In this document: positions 46,023-58,775 of the stretch, in pieces
How positions within the stretch are numbered: position 1 is the stretch's first letter
Layout of the letters: each line of letters starts with the position of its first letter
Origin: Clitoria ternatea
Taxonomy: Eukaryota; Streptophyta; Magnoliopsida; Fabales; Fabaceae
Length of the DNA: 64,000 bases
Direction: 5' to 3'
Assembly (NCBI GenBank): GCA_037962975.1
Contig: JAYKXN010000072.1
Coordinates: forward strand, 434,001 to 498,000
Notes under the pieces: generated by a model
Databases searched by the model: none
What the model was told of the DNA's origin: nothing
The model's input: the letters and a program-made list of their open reading frames with translations, nothing else
Program-made: the position numbers and the translations under genes

Positions 46023-49000
46023 TATAACACCCCTAATTTTTTGTACTCGAATCCCGATGTAATCGTTATAATTAATAAAAATACGTATAAATTTTTTGCG
46101 TTTGAAAATATTTCCAAGACACCACCATGATCACATCAAGACCCGAATCACAGAAAACCAAAGAGTAAGATTTAGAAACCTATAACTGGATCGAGAAATA
46201 GTTTGCCCATTCGGTATACAAAAATAACAGAGTTTACAGCGGAAGAAGAATGTGTATACCGGGCACACGCCTAGTCCCATATATGAAGATATGAGAAAAG
46301 GCTCGACAAGAATGCAATGGAATATCATAAGCCTAATATACAACCATCATCATTTTATATAATCGTATAAGCATGCGATGCCTAAGATATAAGTATATAC
46401 TCATCTATATGGTCATGCGTCATACATCATCAATGTTCATATTCATAATAGACCATAACCAGTCCAACCTCAATTCATATATCTCCACTATTAGTATATC
46501 ATCCAAATGTATAATTATATTCACAATTCGTCCATCAATATCAATAATTACAACATCATGCTATCCATTATATACATAACATATTACATTACAATGCTGC
46601 CGGCCAAGGCACTCCGTTACTACTATTTACCTTTCCAAAAGCTTTACTTTTAAAAACATCCTCTTCCCATGGCATTCCTGCATCAATACTAAAAAGTAGA
46701 CCACCTGGGAGAGTGAGTTATACATTTCAAATAACGATATGAATACAATTGAAATTATGTCATATGCATATCAACATCATGTATGCTTTGCTAAACTCAT
46801 CAACAATCATCATAGATTATTAATTCAACAATATATATTCATTTCATACTTATTCATCAAATCATAGCAAAGCAAGCATATACACATTTGTCACACCGCC
46901 ACAATGGGCCAACACATATCTTTCACATCGCCTCAATGGGACAACACATCAATATAGACCATTCTGGTCTTTCATCAAAGCCACCACGGGCTAACATAAT
47001 CATTAACAATCATAAACAAATACACCCTTCATTACCTTGGGCCATCACATATATATCGTCATATTCAACATCATTTCATATATTCATAACATTTATTACT
47101 TTTATGTGGTCTTTCGGTATATTAATTACCCATCTCATCAACACCATACCATCATCTCAATCATCATCAATCATCATCATATTCTGGCATATCTCCATGC
47201 TATATGCAAATGCTCTTATGGCTAATGCATATGCACAATGGAATTAAAAACAACGATTGCGGATCCGACTGTGGGAATAAACACCAAATTATGGGTCGAG
47301 CATAGGTGTGCTACTATACCCCTACTCCAGTAGAAAAATGTGTACACATATCTCAAAGCATGCATGCATCTCAACAACATCTTTTACTGGTACCAAACCG
47401 CTATCGCCCATCTGTAGCACTAGTCACCCCACTTGCGGATCAATAACATGGCCTCACTTGCCAAAAGTGCTACGGGCCCCTCCCGAACACACATCGAGAG
47501 AGCCGTGTCCTGTCGGACACCGAGGTAACTCACTCACCATAGAGCCGCCCGCCCACTGGGCCCGCCACATAGGGTGCCTCGTCACCAAACTATGGACAGC
47601 TTCGTGACTCACACACCGAGTCACAGGGGAAACAACAATACGCTCGTGCACTGAGCCGCCCTCCCACTGGGCCCGCCTAGTGGAACCCCCTAATATTCCA
47701 CATAGACAGCGATCGATATGCCATGGATGCAATGTAATGCAAATCAAATGCATTCTCACTCTGTGCATCCTATATGCCACTCATCAAACATCATCATCAT
47801 TATCACCAACACCACCATACACCTTAGTGGATTTCATCATTTTTGGTTTCTTAGCCATTGCTTTCAAGTTTTAATGTGGCATTTTCATCTCAATATATTT
47901 CACAATATTTAACATCATACACACAAGTCAATACTTGTAATCAACCACAATGGCATTTCAATATTACATAATATTCATCAATATTATCACACTTTCATTT
48001 AGTGGAGTTTCATCTCATTATTCATTACCATTGTCTCATGTATACCTTTATAAGTATATATATTTGTGTGGCATTTACAACATTTTCAATTTCATATTTC
48101 ATACCACACATACAAGACCATGCTTGTATCACACACAATGGCACACAACAATTTATCAATATAAATATACACCTCTTTGTGCAAGAGAGTGCTCAACATC
48201 ATCATCTATCATTATTTAATGCCATTTAATTATCCCTTCATTAATTTCAAATTTGCTCTAGAACATATCTCATAATCCTACCATCATAATCTCATTATCA
48301 TCCTCTCATCATTCTGTTTCAGGTCGTAAATCCATCATAATTCATTATTTTAATTCAGGTGGTAAATACATAATTAATTAATTCCCATGTACCAATCAAC
48401 CTTAATCACCACCATGATTTATCATCATCGCGTATCTCTCATACATCCCCATATTCGTCTTAGGTTTACCTCATAATGCCAAGAAGTAGGGTCTAAACTA
48501 AGCCTGCCACCATAAATAAAATAGAACAATTCAATTCTGGGGAAAACTCGCTTAAGCGAGATTCGCATCCGCTTGAGCGAGATAGGCCAGGTTCTCTTGG
48601 GTGACTCCCTTTCACGTAAGCAAAAAACATTCAGTAGCGTTTTCACGCTCACTCGCTCGAGCGAAGCACCATCACACTCGGTCACTCGCTCAAGCGAGGA
48701 TCATCCAGTAACCAATTCCTCTAACACTCACTTGAGCGAGGCACCTACTCGCTTAAGCGAAATCCGACCAGGGGTCGTCCTTACCAACACTCGGTTTTCA
48801 CTCTGCAATTCATTCAAAACCAACTCATCTCACTCAGTTGTCTACTCGGTAAAATCAATCAAAATCGACTCCCAACATTCAGGTTTCCACTCGGAAGAAT
48901 TTCCCTGAAACCGGCTCAAAGCACTCAGGTTTTCCACTCAGCAAGATAATCCAGACCGATCCATCACACTCAGTCCTCCACTCGGCAAAATCAGTCCAGA

Positions 49001-51588
49001 CCGAGTCCTCTCTCACTCAGTCTTCCACTAGGTAAATTCATTCCAAATCTGAGTCATCAATCAGTCTTTTACTCGACAGTTTATTCCAAATCGACTCCCC
49101 TTCTATTGCACACGAGTGAAGTTATTCCAGAGTACTTCTGGACAAACTCACACCGTATACCCCCATAGGTGCCATCCCACTCGGAATTGCACACTCGGAC
49201 TCCACCATCAAGTTCCATTCGGAATTACTCTGACCTCTCATCACTCGGAGGAATTCACTAAGCTGTCTCACTTGGACCTATTTAAATCTTGTCCACTCGG
49301 AACATATAACTTTATTCACTCGAAAGAGGACTCCTAGAATACCTCAATCAGAACCATCACAATCACTCTCCCCTCGGGAGAGGTTCATTCGGGATTTTCC
49401 ACTCGGGAATAATTAGACCTATCATTACTCGGGGAAATCTCTCGCTAAGATCCCACTCAGAATAGGTTTATTAAAATGGATTTCTCTCAGAACACATTTC
49501 TCTCGGATTCCTTTTAAGCCTTCACCACTCAGAAAATGGCCCAATGGCTATAGCCTCACTCGGAACGGCTCACACAATATTCCACTCGGGAGGTCCCGTC
49601 TCAGACATAGCTCGCTCGGGATCTCACTCGGAAATTCACCACCTCATGAAGTTTTAAGACTCCAGCTCGGACAGAATTCGTCCAGCACCGCACCCATTCA
49701 CCACTCACTTATCTCGCTTAAGCAGAAGGCTAGCTTGCTTGGGCGAGATTGGTCTAGAAGCTAATTCTCTGAAGCAGGGGACTCTCGCTTGGTCGAGATC
49801 CCATCTCGCTTGGGCGAGACCACTCGAACATAAGCAGAATCAACAATTCTTATAACTTAACACCTAAAATTTCACTCTAGGCCAACTGATTCACCATTAA
49901 TACATCATACTCATCACATGAGGCATATAAAACTCGCTCTGACCATTCATACTTAGGAATTCTCATTCTAACTCATCAATTACTCCTTTAAATTCCAATT
50001 CATCAACTATAATCACTCATCTCAAAACAATCCTCTATATCTTAACTCGTTCATTCATAATTTTTCACCATCATTTAGTTCACGTCCAACCAAGGGACCA
50101 TCAAACACTTATCATCAACATTATACATATATATATACATTTTCATAAAATCGATTTAAGCCAAGCCATCATTCATCACTTCATCAAATTAATCATATAA
50201 GACATTCATGGCAAGGCATTGCATGAGTTCCATATAGACATAATTAACAATTAATTCATTCATGCGATTTGAAATGCAAACTCCTCTCCTACCTCGAGAG
50301 AAGAACTGCCACACGATTACATCGATCATTCCGCATCATTGTTCGGAATGCAACCCTATCCACAATTACACATACACATGTAATCAATAAATCATCACAA
50401 GACATCACATCTCTTAACTTATGATGAAGTCCTAGACTTTTCTATACCCCAAATTCATATGCCTATGTTAGGCTTTGGGAATTTCCTTCCCCAAAGCTAA
50501 GATCTTCAAAGTCTTAAAGGGTTAACTATACCCAACAACATCAACACTTAAGATTAATCCCTCAAATCAACATACCCATATACATGCATATATCTTCATT
50601 TGCAACTCATGACTTAGTTCACCATTTTTATCACATCAATATTCAACTCCTATCCTTCAAATATTCATTTCTATGTATAACATCATTCCAAGGTACCAAA
50701 ATCATCAAGTGGGTCAAAATCCCTAAATTATTAATACTTAGGGTTCCCTTTCCAAACATTCAAGCCTAGGGTTTCCATTTCCACCCACATGTAAGGTTTC
50801 TAACATCACCATCTTCAACTCAACAACCCCAAAACCATAAATAAAACAAGGTGGAGGTAAGAAATCTTTACCTCAAGCTTAAGCTCCACCAAACAAAAAT
50901 GAAGTGAGCAAGAGGGAGGAGATGATCCCACAAGCTCCTAAGCTCCATAGATGCCTCATATTCCCAAACTCAACTCTTGATTTTAGTAAGAGGTAGAAGA
51001 AGAAGGAGTGTGGGACGGTTTTGGAACGAAGGGAAAATGAAGAAGAAAGGAAATGAAGAGTGAATAGAGGGAGAAAGCACCCCACGGTGATAAGGAGAAA
51101 GATAGAGGAAATTTTAGTGTAAATTGGGTATTATCCCATGGGCAAATGAGTGTATCAAGTTACTTTTACCAATGGTTAATAATTCCCCATTATCCAACGG
51201 GTAAAAGAACTAAGTGATAAGGAGAAAGAGGCCACGGTGATAATAGGAGGAGAAAAGGGATTTTTGGTTTTCTTTTAATTCCAATTGGTTCGTATTTCCC
51301 CGGTTATTATCATACATCGAGTCCAATTAATTATTTCCTTGACACTAAAAATCATTTTAAATATACCATCTTAACCACGATAATTTTTTGAATATTCTAG
51401 ACCCGTCAAACATCTAATTAAATCACGTGGGTCCCACATCACCAGTTAATTCCTCCGGTTCCGGTTAGTCTTAATTTACCGATAATTCACCTCTAATGTT
51501 TAACAACATCTCCCATAATTATTTGATCATAAACAATCAATTATCATCATCCAATAAATTTATTTTTAAAAAAATCCGGGATGTTACA
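46023..51588 (-). mobile_element. LTR of long-LTR family Y, reversed
   Basis: On the minus strand it begins TGTAACATCCCGGATT (51588) and ends GGGGTGTTATA (46023), giving 5.6 kb. Immediately outside its start is GGTGGGGTGGAT (51589-51600 complement), a polypurine tract, so this is a 3' LTR. It contains clusters of CACTCGGAA (48800-49650), palindromes of the CTCGCTTAAGCGAG type (48545-48770 and 49710-49820), a GC-rich island (47400-47700) and a CCACAATGGGCCAACACAT repeat (about 46890-46990). It parallels 58776-63447 throughout, with indels (for example about 48722-49145 is missing from that copy). The very large size suggests a Tat/Ogre-like Ty3 lineage. Confidence 0.8.
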
Positions 51589-52205
51589 ATCCACCCCACC
51601 AACAAGAAACTTCGTCCTCGAAGTTTAACCTCGGCATATATCATAAGGCCACACTTTGGCCACATACCAGTAGAGTCTAATGACACCAAGAAATAATATT
51701 GGACTTCCCAAAGTCCAAAGGATATGATCATCATCACTCCTTTAACCAAATATAAAACTTTATATATATCAAAACCAATCACCACTCATCAATTCTCAAG
51801 TTTGTTCATCATTACCCTCACATTCATATCCAGTACCACCGGATAGGTTCAATACATTTACCATAAGCAGTTACAACACTACACTTGCCCGGTCTATGTG
51901 TTGCTACATCCGACATACAGGAAGGTATCCAAATCCACATGAGATCGGTGCAGAAATGCACGTTGCCACAATGCCTATGCCATGTAGAGACATATCAGGG
52001 TAAGTACCTTCATGTCCTGTCGCTCATATTATTCATGTCAATTCAAATAATATTCCTTCACACACGAGACTTCCTAAGAAGTCACACAAGCCCACGAGTA
52101 ATATACTCACATCATATTATCATTTAACCATAATCCGGCTTGAATCATGCCATGCAATTCACCAATTGTCATCCATCATAACCATATATGGATACGTTAA
52201 CCATA
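51589..52205 (-). mobile_element. Internal remnant of the family Y retrotransposon
   Basis: About 620 bp lie next to the polypurine tract on the 5' side of the reversed 3' LTR. A GAGGACGAAGTTTC phrase close to the tract is what usually ends pol of such plant elements, as I recall. No domain can be read. The sequence then changes abruptly into A-unit sequence (52206), and the A flank on the other side of the LTR overlaps it by about 220 bp. This is therefore a rearranged junction, not a simple insertion. Confidence 0.6.
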
Positions 52206-55200
52206 GATTTCTAATCATCATAGGAATTAGAAAGAGAAAATGTACAATGAAAATACTTTTTATTTTTGAATTATATAACAATAGCAAATTATGGATTGAC
52301 ATCCAACTTCTAAGATCTTTTAGATTTCTTTTAAAAAATATAACTCATATATTTGCATCACACTTGCTTATTGTTATAAACATGTGTAAATATCTCAAAC
52401 AATGACTTATTTACTTTCATGATGTCATTTATCATGATATTTGTATGAATCTCACCAAGCATGACTTTTTTATGTGTAGAACCTTTTAGTTATTAGTGTG
52501 GAAACATATATTTTGATACATAATAGTAGTTAAAGTTTAAAAATCTAGAATTGAATAATTATATTAGAAAACTTTACTTTTATATATAATTTATACTTTT
52601 GTTTCATTTAAATAAAATTTATTTTTTTAATCAAATAAAGATAAATTTAATAAATCGTCACTTCTCAAATTATTTTTATTCATTAAATATATGTTATATT
52701 TAGTGTTCTATGCTATGATTGAGACATCAATAAAAATGTAATAGTCATTAAAAAGATATATAAAAATTATTAAAATTAAAAATCTTATAATATTCATATA
52801 TTTGTGAAGACAAAATTATTATGGTAGAAAATGAACATTTGATATAGAGACATTGTCTTTTTTCAAATAAATAAGTAATACTAATACTATCATAACGTTT
52901 AAAATATATAAACAAACTAAGAAAATTATATGACAAAAAAATATATGATAAATAACTTGACAGAAACAACTATCAGCTTAAGGAATTCACACTCTAATTG
53001 TGATTTGACGTAAAAGATCAAAATTGACATTTTATGATTCCATTCATAAACATAAAATCTTTGGCTATAAGAAATTTAACATTATAGAACTAAAATTAAA
53101 ATGAATAAAAAATAAAACTAGCATCTTTTCTAGAATCAGCTTTATCTAGATCACAAACTTGTTTTTTTTGTTACCGCAAGATGGGAGTGCAATGACATGA
53201 AGCACTTTTTGAGGATACAAAACCTATTGAAAATGCTTGTGCTAGGAGTGCTTTAATTTAAAAAGATCTTATGAGAACGTCCACGAAAGGTGATTAAGTA
53301 TAAATTCTGAAAGTAATACAGTTAATGAACCAACTTGTGTTTATTATAAAAAAAAAGTGTTGAGACAATAATTCCTTAGAATAGCATTACTTGGCAAATA
53401 ATAAAATATTTATTGAGTAAAACATAATTACTAAAATTAGTGAAAGGATTAGATTTCAATAGAAGTCGTCGTTATGAATTATGTACACTTTAATTTGATT
53501 AAGATATGTATAAAGAACCATCTAATAGTATTTCATTTGTTATTATTATTAAACCAATACTAAAATGTTATACCATATTACATATGAAGATTATGAGGTG
53601 ACTTTAAATATTAGAGTTAAATATGTCACTCATAGACGTTGTTAGAAGCCAACAAAAGAATTTGTCATCAAGGTGGACCTTAAATGCCATGTACTACACT
53701 TACACCATCAAAATAAAGAATAGTAAAATTTAATAACCTAAATTGGTGTAGGTTTTATTATTTTGCTTGATGTTAATGTTTGTTTTAATGTTTAGAATAC
53801 AAGTAAATGATAATCATTTAATAATATGTATCCATTGTGCATCTATCTATATATAGATAGTGTGAAAAGTTTAGTTATTGAAACAAATAAGACATGACAT
53901 ATTTAAGAGGCTTATACGTACAGAGAAGACATATACTATCAAAATCTTAATTTTATCTTAAAGTAAAAATGTCAAATATGGTTATATAAATGAATAACTA
54001 AAACATATTTAGACACATTAGTTATATTAGATTTCTAAAAAGTCACAATATCTTTAGTCTTCTATCCAATAATAGGAGTAAAAAAATCTATGATGATGGT
54101 AGCAAACATTAGTCATAGTCACGGGTTGAGGAAAACTCATATAACTGATTTTAAAATATAAATAACATTTCATGTTAATTTCTAGATAGATTCGGACTAA
54201 TTTAATTTGGGGACATTGAATAAAATGATATTTAATAAGTGGCCACATTTTATCATGACTGATTAAACTAATTTCAAGTGAGGTTGCTCAAATAAATACA
54301 CAATATATGTTTGGTATCCTTTGAGTTATTTAATGTTGCTATGGGTCCGTATACATGGCTTAATGCAGACTAAATTTTGAACCCTAAAAAATTGATAGAA
54401 AATATGACGTCACATAAAGTATGTAATTCACTTATAGCAAAAAAAGATTATATAAGAATGGTACAATTTTATTTAATAACTTCAAACATTGATATATGTT
54501 TCATTATTTTGTATTATGGTAACATGTTTTAGAATATTTAAATTTTAAATCAATGATAATTATTATACATATTAATAAGTATTATATATATTAAAGATAT
54601 TTAATATTACATAATAATATTTAACATACTTATGACCAGAGCATGATACTTAGTTATTATAAATGTTTTCAAATCTTATACATTTTTATTTGTTGGCTAT
54701 TTATTAACATACAAATCAAACATCACATATATCTTAGAATCATCCTTTTGTTACTCTCATGAACATGTGTAAATATAACAAACAATGACTTACTCATTTT
54801 TATGATTTTATTTATCATGACATTTGTTAGAATCTCATCAATCATGACTTTTTTATATGTAGAACATATTAATTATTAGTGTGGAAACATATATTTTGAT
54901 ACCATCAGTAGTGAAAGTTTAAAAATCTAGAATTGAATAATTATTTTATAATTTTTTACTTTTATATATAATTTCTAATTTTGCTTCATTTAAATAAAGT
55001 TTACTTTTTAAAAATCAATTGAATATAAATTTAATAAATCGTCACTTCTCAAATTATTTTTATTAATTAAATATATCTTGTATTTAGTGTTCTCTTCTAT
55101 GATTGAGACATCAATAAAAATGTAACATTCATGAAAGAGTTATATAAAAATTATTAAAATTTAAAATCTTATAATATTCATAAATTTGTGAAGACAAAAT

Positions 55201-57408
55201 TATGATGGTACATAAGGAACATTTGATATAGAGACATTGCCTTTTCAAATAAATAAGTAATACTAATACTTGTGTATAATCATAAGGTTTGATATATATA
55301 AACAAACTAAGAAAATTATATGACAATAAAATATATGATAAATAACTTGATAGAAACAACTATAAACTTAAGGAATTCACATTCTATTTGTGATTTGACA
55401 TAAAAGATCAAAATTGACATTTTATGATTCCATTCATAAACAAAAAATCCTTCGCTATGAAAAATTTAATATTATAGAACTAAAATTAAAATGAATAAAA
55501 AAATAAAACTAGCATCTTTTCCAGGATACAAAACTTGTTGAAAATGCTTGTGCTAGGAGTGCTTTAATTTAAAGAGATCTTGTGAGTGTTTCCACCAAAG
55601 GTGATTAAGTATAAATTCTAAAAGTAATAAAGTTAATAAACCAACTTGTGTTTATTTAAAAAAAAGTGTTGAGACAATCATTCCTTAGAATAGGATTACT
55701 TGGCAAATAATAAAATATTTATTGAGTAAAAAATAATCAGTAAAAGGATTAGATTTCAATAAAAGTCATCGTTTTTAATTATGTACATATTAATTTGATT
55801 AAGATATATATAAAGAACCATCTAATAGTATTTAATTTGTTTTTATTAATAAACCAATAATAAAATTTTATACCAAATTACATATGAAGATTATGGGGTG
55901 GCTTTAAATATTAGAGTTAAATGTGTCACTCATAGATGTTGTTAGAAGCCAACAAAAGAATTTGTCATCATGGTGGACTTTAAATGCCATGTACTACACT
56001 TACACCATCAAAATAAAGAACAGTAAAATTTAACAACCTAAATTGGTGTAAGTTTTATTATTTTACTTGATGTTAATGTTTGATATAATGTTTAGAATAC
56101 AAGTAAATGATAATCATTTGATAATATGAATCCATCGTGTATATATATATATATATATAAAGTGTGAAAATTTTTGTTATTATAAAAAATAAGACATGAT
56201 ATATTTAAGAGGTCTATACATACAGGGAAGACATATACTCTCAAAATCTTAATTTTATCTTAAATTAAAAATGTTAAATATTGTTATTAATGAATAACTA
56301 AAAGATATTTAGACACATTTGATTTATTAGATTTTCAAAATATCACAATATCTATAGTCTTTTATCTAATAATAGGAGTCAAAAAATGTATATTGATGAC
56401 AACAAACATTAGTCATAGTCATTAGTCAAAAAATGTATATTAATGACAGCAAACGTTAGTCATAGTTAGAGTTATTAACATATATAAAATCTCCATCTAG
56501 AGAAAAAAGTTAGCAATATAGAAATGAAATTAAAATGATAAAAATAAATAAAATTAACATATTTTATTGCGTCTTCACTATGTCATTTTCATATGAAACA
56601 TAAACTTGTTTCTTTTTCATAAGATGGGAGTGTAACAACATTGAGCACTCCTAGAAGATATATAACATATTGAAAATGCTTATGATAGGAATCTTTTGAT
56701 TGAAGGAGATCTTGTATATGTCTCCATAAAAGACAACCCAAGTGTAAATTTTGAAAACAATGAAGTTAGTGAACCAACTTATGTTTATTGTAAAAAGAAA
56801 AAGTTGATAACACAATCCCTTAAGATAGGATCATATAGTGAAATGATAAAATAAGAGAAAAAAATTCAAAAATTACCAAACGAAGAACGTTTCTAATAAA
56901 GTAGTCATCATTGTTTACGCTTTGATTTTATTAAGTTATGTATAAAGAACCACCTAATATCGCTTCACTAGATATTATTAAATCAAAATTATCATCATTG
57001 TGTATATTTTAATTTAATTATGATATATATAAAGAAGTATCTAATAATGGTTAGATTTTTCTTATCTTTAAACAAATACTCAACGCTTATATCAGACAAC
57101 ATACGAAGATTATAAGGGTCGTCTGACATATGTGACTTAGATATCACACGTCGAGGTTGTTATAAACCAGTAAAAGAATTTCTTATCGTGATCAACAACG
57201 AATACCATGTCATTCACTTATAGCAAAAAAAAATGAGAATGGTAAAATTTTATTTAATAACTTCAAACATTGATATATCTTTCATTATTTTGCATTATGG
57301 TAACATGTTTTAGAATATTTAAAATTTAAATCAATGATAATTATTATATATATTAATAAGTATTATATATATTAAAGATATTTAATATTACATAATAATA
57401 TTTAACAT
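52206..57408 (+). repeat. Tandem array: A end, A, B piece, A, B piece
   Basis: A end (52206-52495), A (52496-54420), B end (54421-54878), A (54879 to about 56466) and B (56467-57408), cut by the reversed family X LTR. A/B joins occur within units. A (TA)n tract lies near 56137-56158. No gene is seen beyond the B-unit frame at 56666. Confidence 0.8.
56666..56854 (+). other. Conserved open frame in a B unit (copy 3)
   Basis: Sixty-two sense codons, the same length as at 33037-33225, with substitutions but no stop or indel. No ATG is near the beginning. See the finding on the B-unit frame. Confidence 0.3.
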
Positions 57409-58775
57409 TGAAACATCCCGGCTAAAATTAAATAAAATCCGAGACAAGGGAAAGTGGAAACCGATCAGATAAGAAGAAGACCGGGTCAGGGACCATACAC
57501 TGGCAAGACCCAGCTTTGATTAAATAAAAGCCAACGGAAGATAACGCTTGAGCGAGCCACACTCGCTGGAGCGAAGCCTCATTCGCTGAAGCGAACACAT
57601 GCACTCGGGTAATTCCATCACTCGGAATCGGAACTTAAGTTCACTCGGTAACTGACCCTCTGGGGCCATGCTTCACCCGGTAAAATCATACTTAGTCAGA
57701 TCCTTGTTTTTGTTCTGGGCGGTTACACACATGTTCCACTTGAAAAATGATCCCCTCGATTATTCCACTCGGAATCTATAGACTTTTCCTCTCACAGAGT
57801 ATTTTTCCTAGTCTAACACCACTCGGTGTAATTCGACTTCATTTCACTCGGAATTGTCTTACGCATTCGTCACTCGGCATATTTTAATCTTCCTCACTCG
57901 GATGACACCTTAACCCTTCACTTCTTGGAAATGATCTCCTTAACCAAGTCTCTCTCGGTAGTACCCTAACCTCTCTTCACTCGGAAGTGAGCTCCCTAAT
58001 CAAGTTCCACTCGGAAACTTATTGACTAGCCTTCCCTCGGAAGTAGTTCACTCGAGTACATCTCACTCGGAACTATCTTAAGCCTTCACCACTCGGGAAA
58101 AGGCCCACTCGCCCAAAGTCTCACTCAGAGACGGCTCTCCTAATTTATTCCCATTTGAACACTTATAGTCTTAACATTATTCATTCACTCAGGATTCATG
58201 CACTTCAATCAGGGCTAAGTAATTCACATCATACACAATCACATATACTCACAACCATAACATCTCCTTGCACTCGGCAACAGTATCAATGTACATATAT
58301 TCATCCAGTCGGAATTCACTCAAATTATTCATGGCTATATCAATCATGTTATTCTCAATAACATATATTCATATACAAATCACATTGAGCTCAACAATAA
58401 TCATAAGTGTACACACATCATTTCAGTCTGATCTGATCGGTTATTATTAGTTTTTACGTTGCAACGTTGGCTCTCAGCCTTTCAATTAGCTCTCAGCTGA
58501 TCCGGCCATTTTACTGGTACCAAACCGTTTGCCCTCACATGTAACACAAACACTCTCAGCGTCAATGACAGTGTTACGGGCAGCCCTGAGTCCCACTCAG
58601 TCGGCTTGCCTTGAGTCCCACTCAAGGTCTTTGATAGCATCTCATGCATATAACTACCGATTCATTAATTGAGCATCTCACGCTAATGCTCTCAGCATTT
58701 TCAATAGTGCAACCCATGCATTTTGTCATTATAAATCATAAACAGGAATCGGCATAACATTGTCTCAACACATGC
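57409..58775 (-). mobile_element. Family X LTR, reversed, first part
   Basis: It begins TGAAACATCCCGGC, the complement of the 3' end of the LTR at 8238-11708, and follows it backwards through AATCCGAGACAAGGG, CACTCGGAA clusters and a GTTTTGGTACC-type block near 58515. It is interrupted at 58776 by a family Y LTR, with the CATGC duplication at 58771-58775. Palindromic GCTTGAGCGAGC and GCTGGAGCGAAGC lie at about 57545-57600. Confidence 0.8.

Noticed and set aside
47308..47780. Overlapping sense and antisense frames of about 100 codons in the family Y LTR, also seen at 61801-62141
   Set aside because: They fall in a GC-rich island with few stops on either strand, run in both directions and match no family. 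Most likely non-coding LTR sequence.
48425..49337. Ser/Arg/Glu-rich frames around the CTCGCTTGAGCGAG palindromes (and at 60597-61461)
   Set aside because: Typical spurious hypothetical proteins produced by translating these LTR repeats. Not kept open between copies.
52748..52969. Minus-strand Tyr/Leu/Phe-rich frames in A units (also 55129)
   Set aside because: Same reason: low-complexity AT-rich repeat, not conserved as a frame in other A units.
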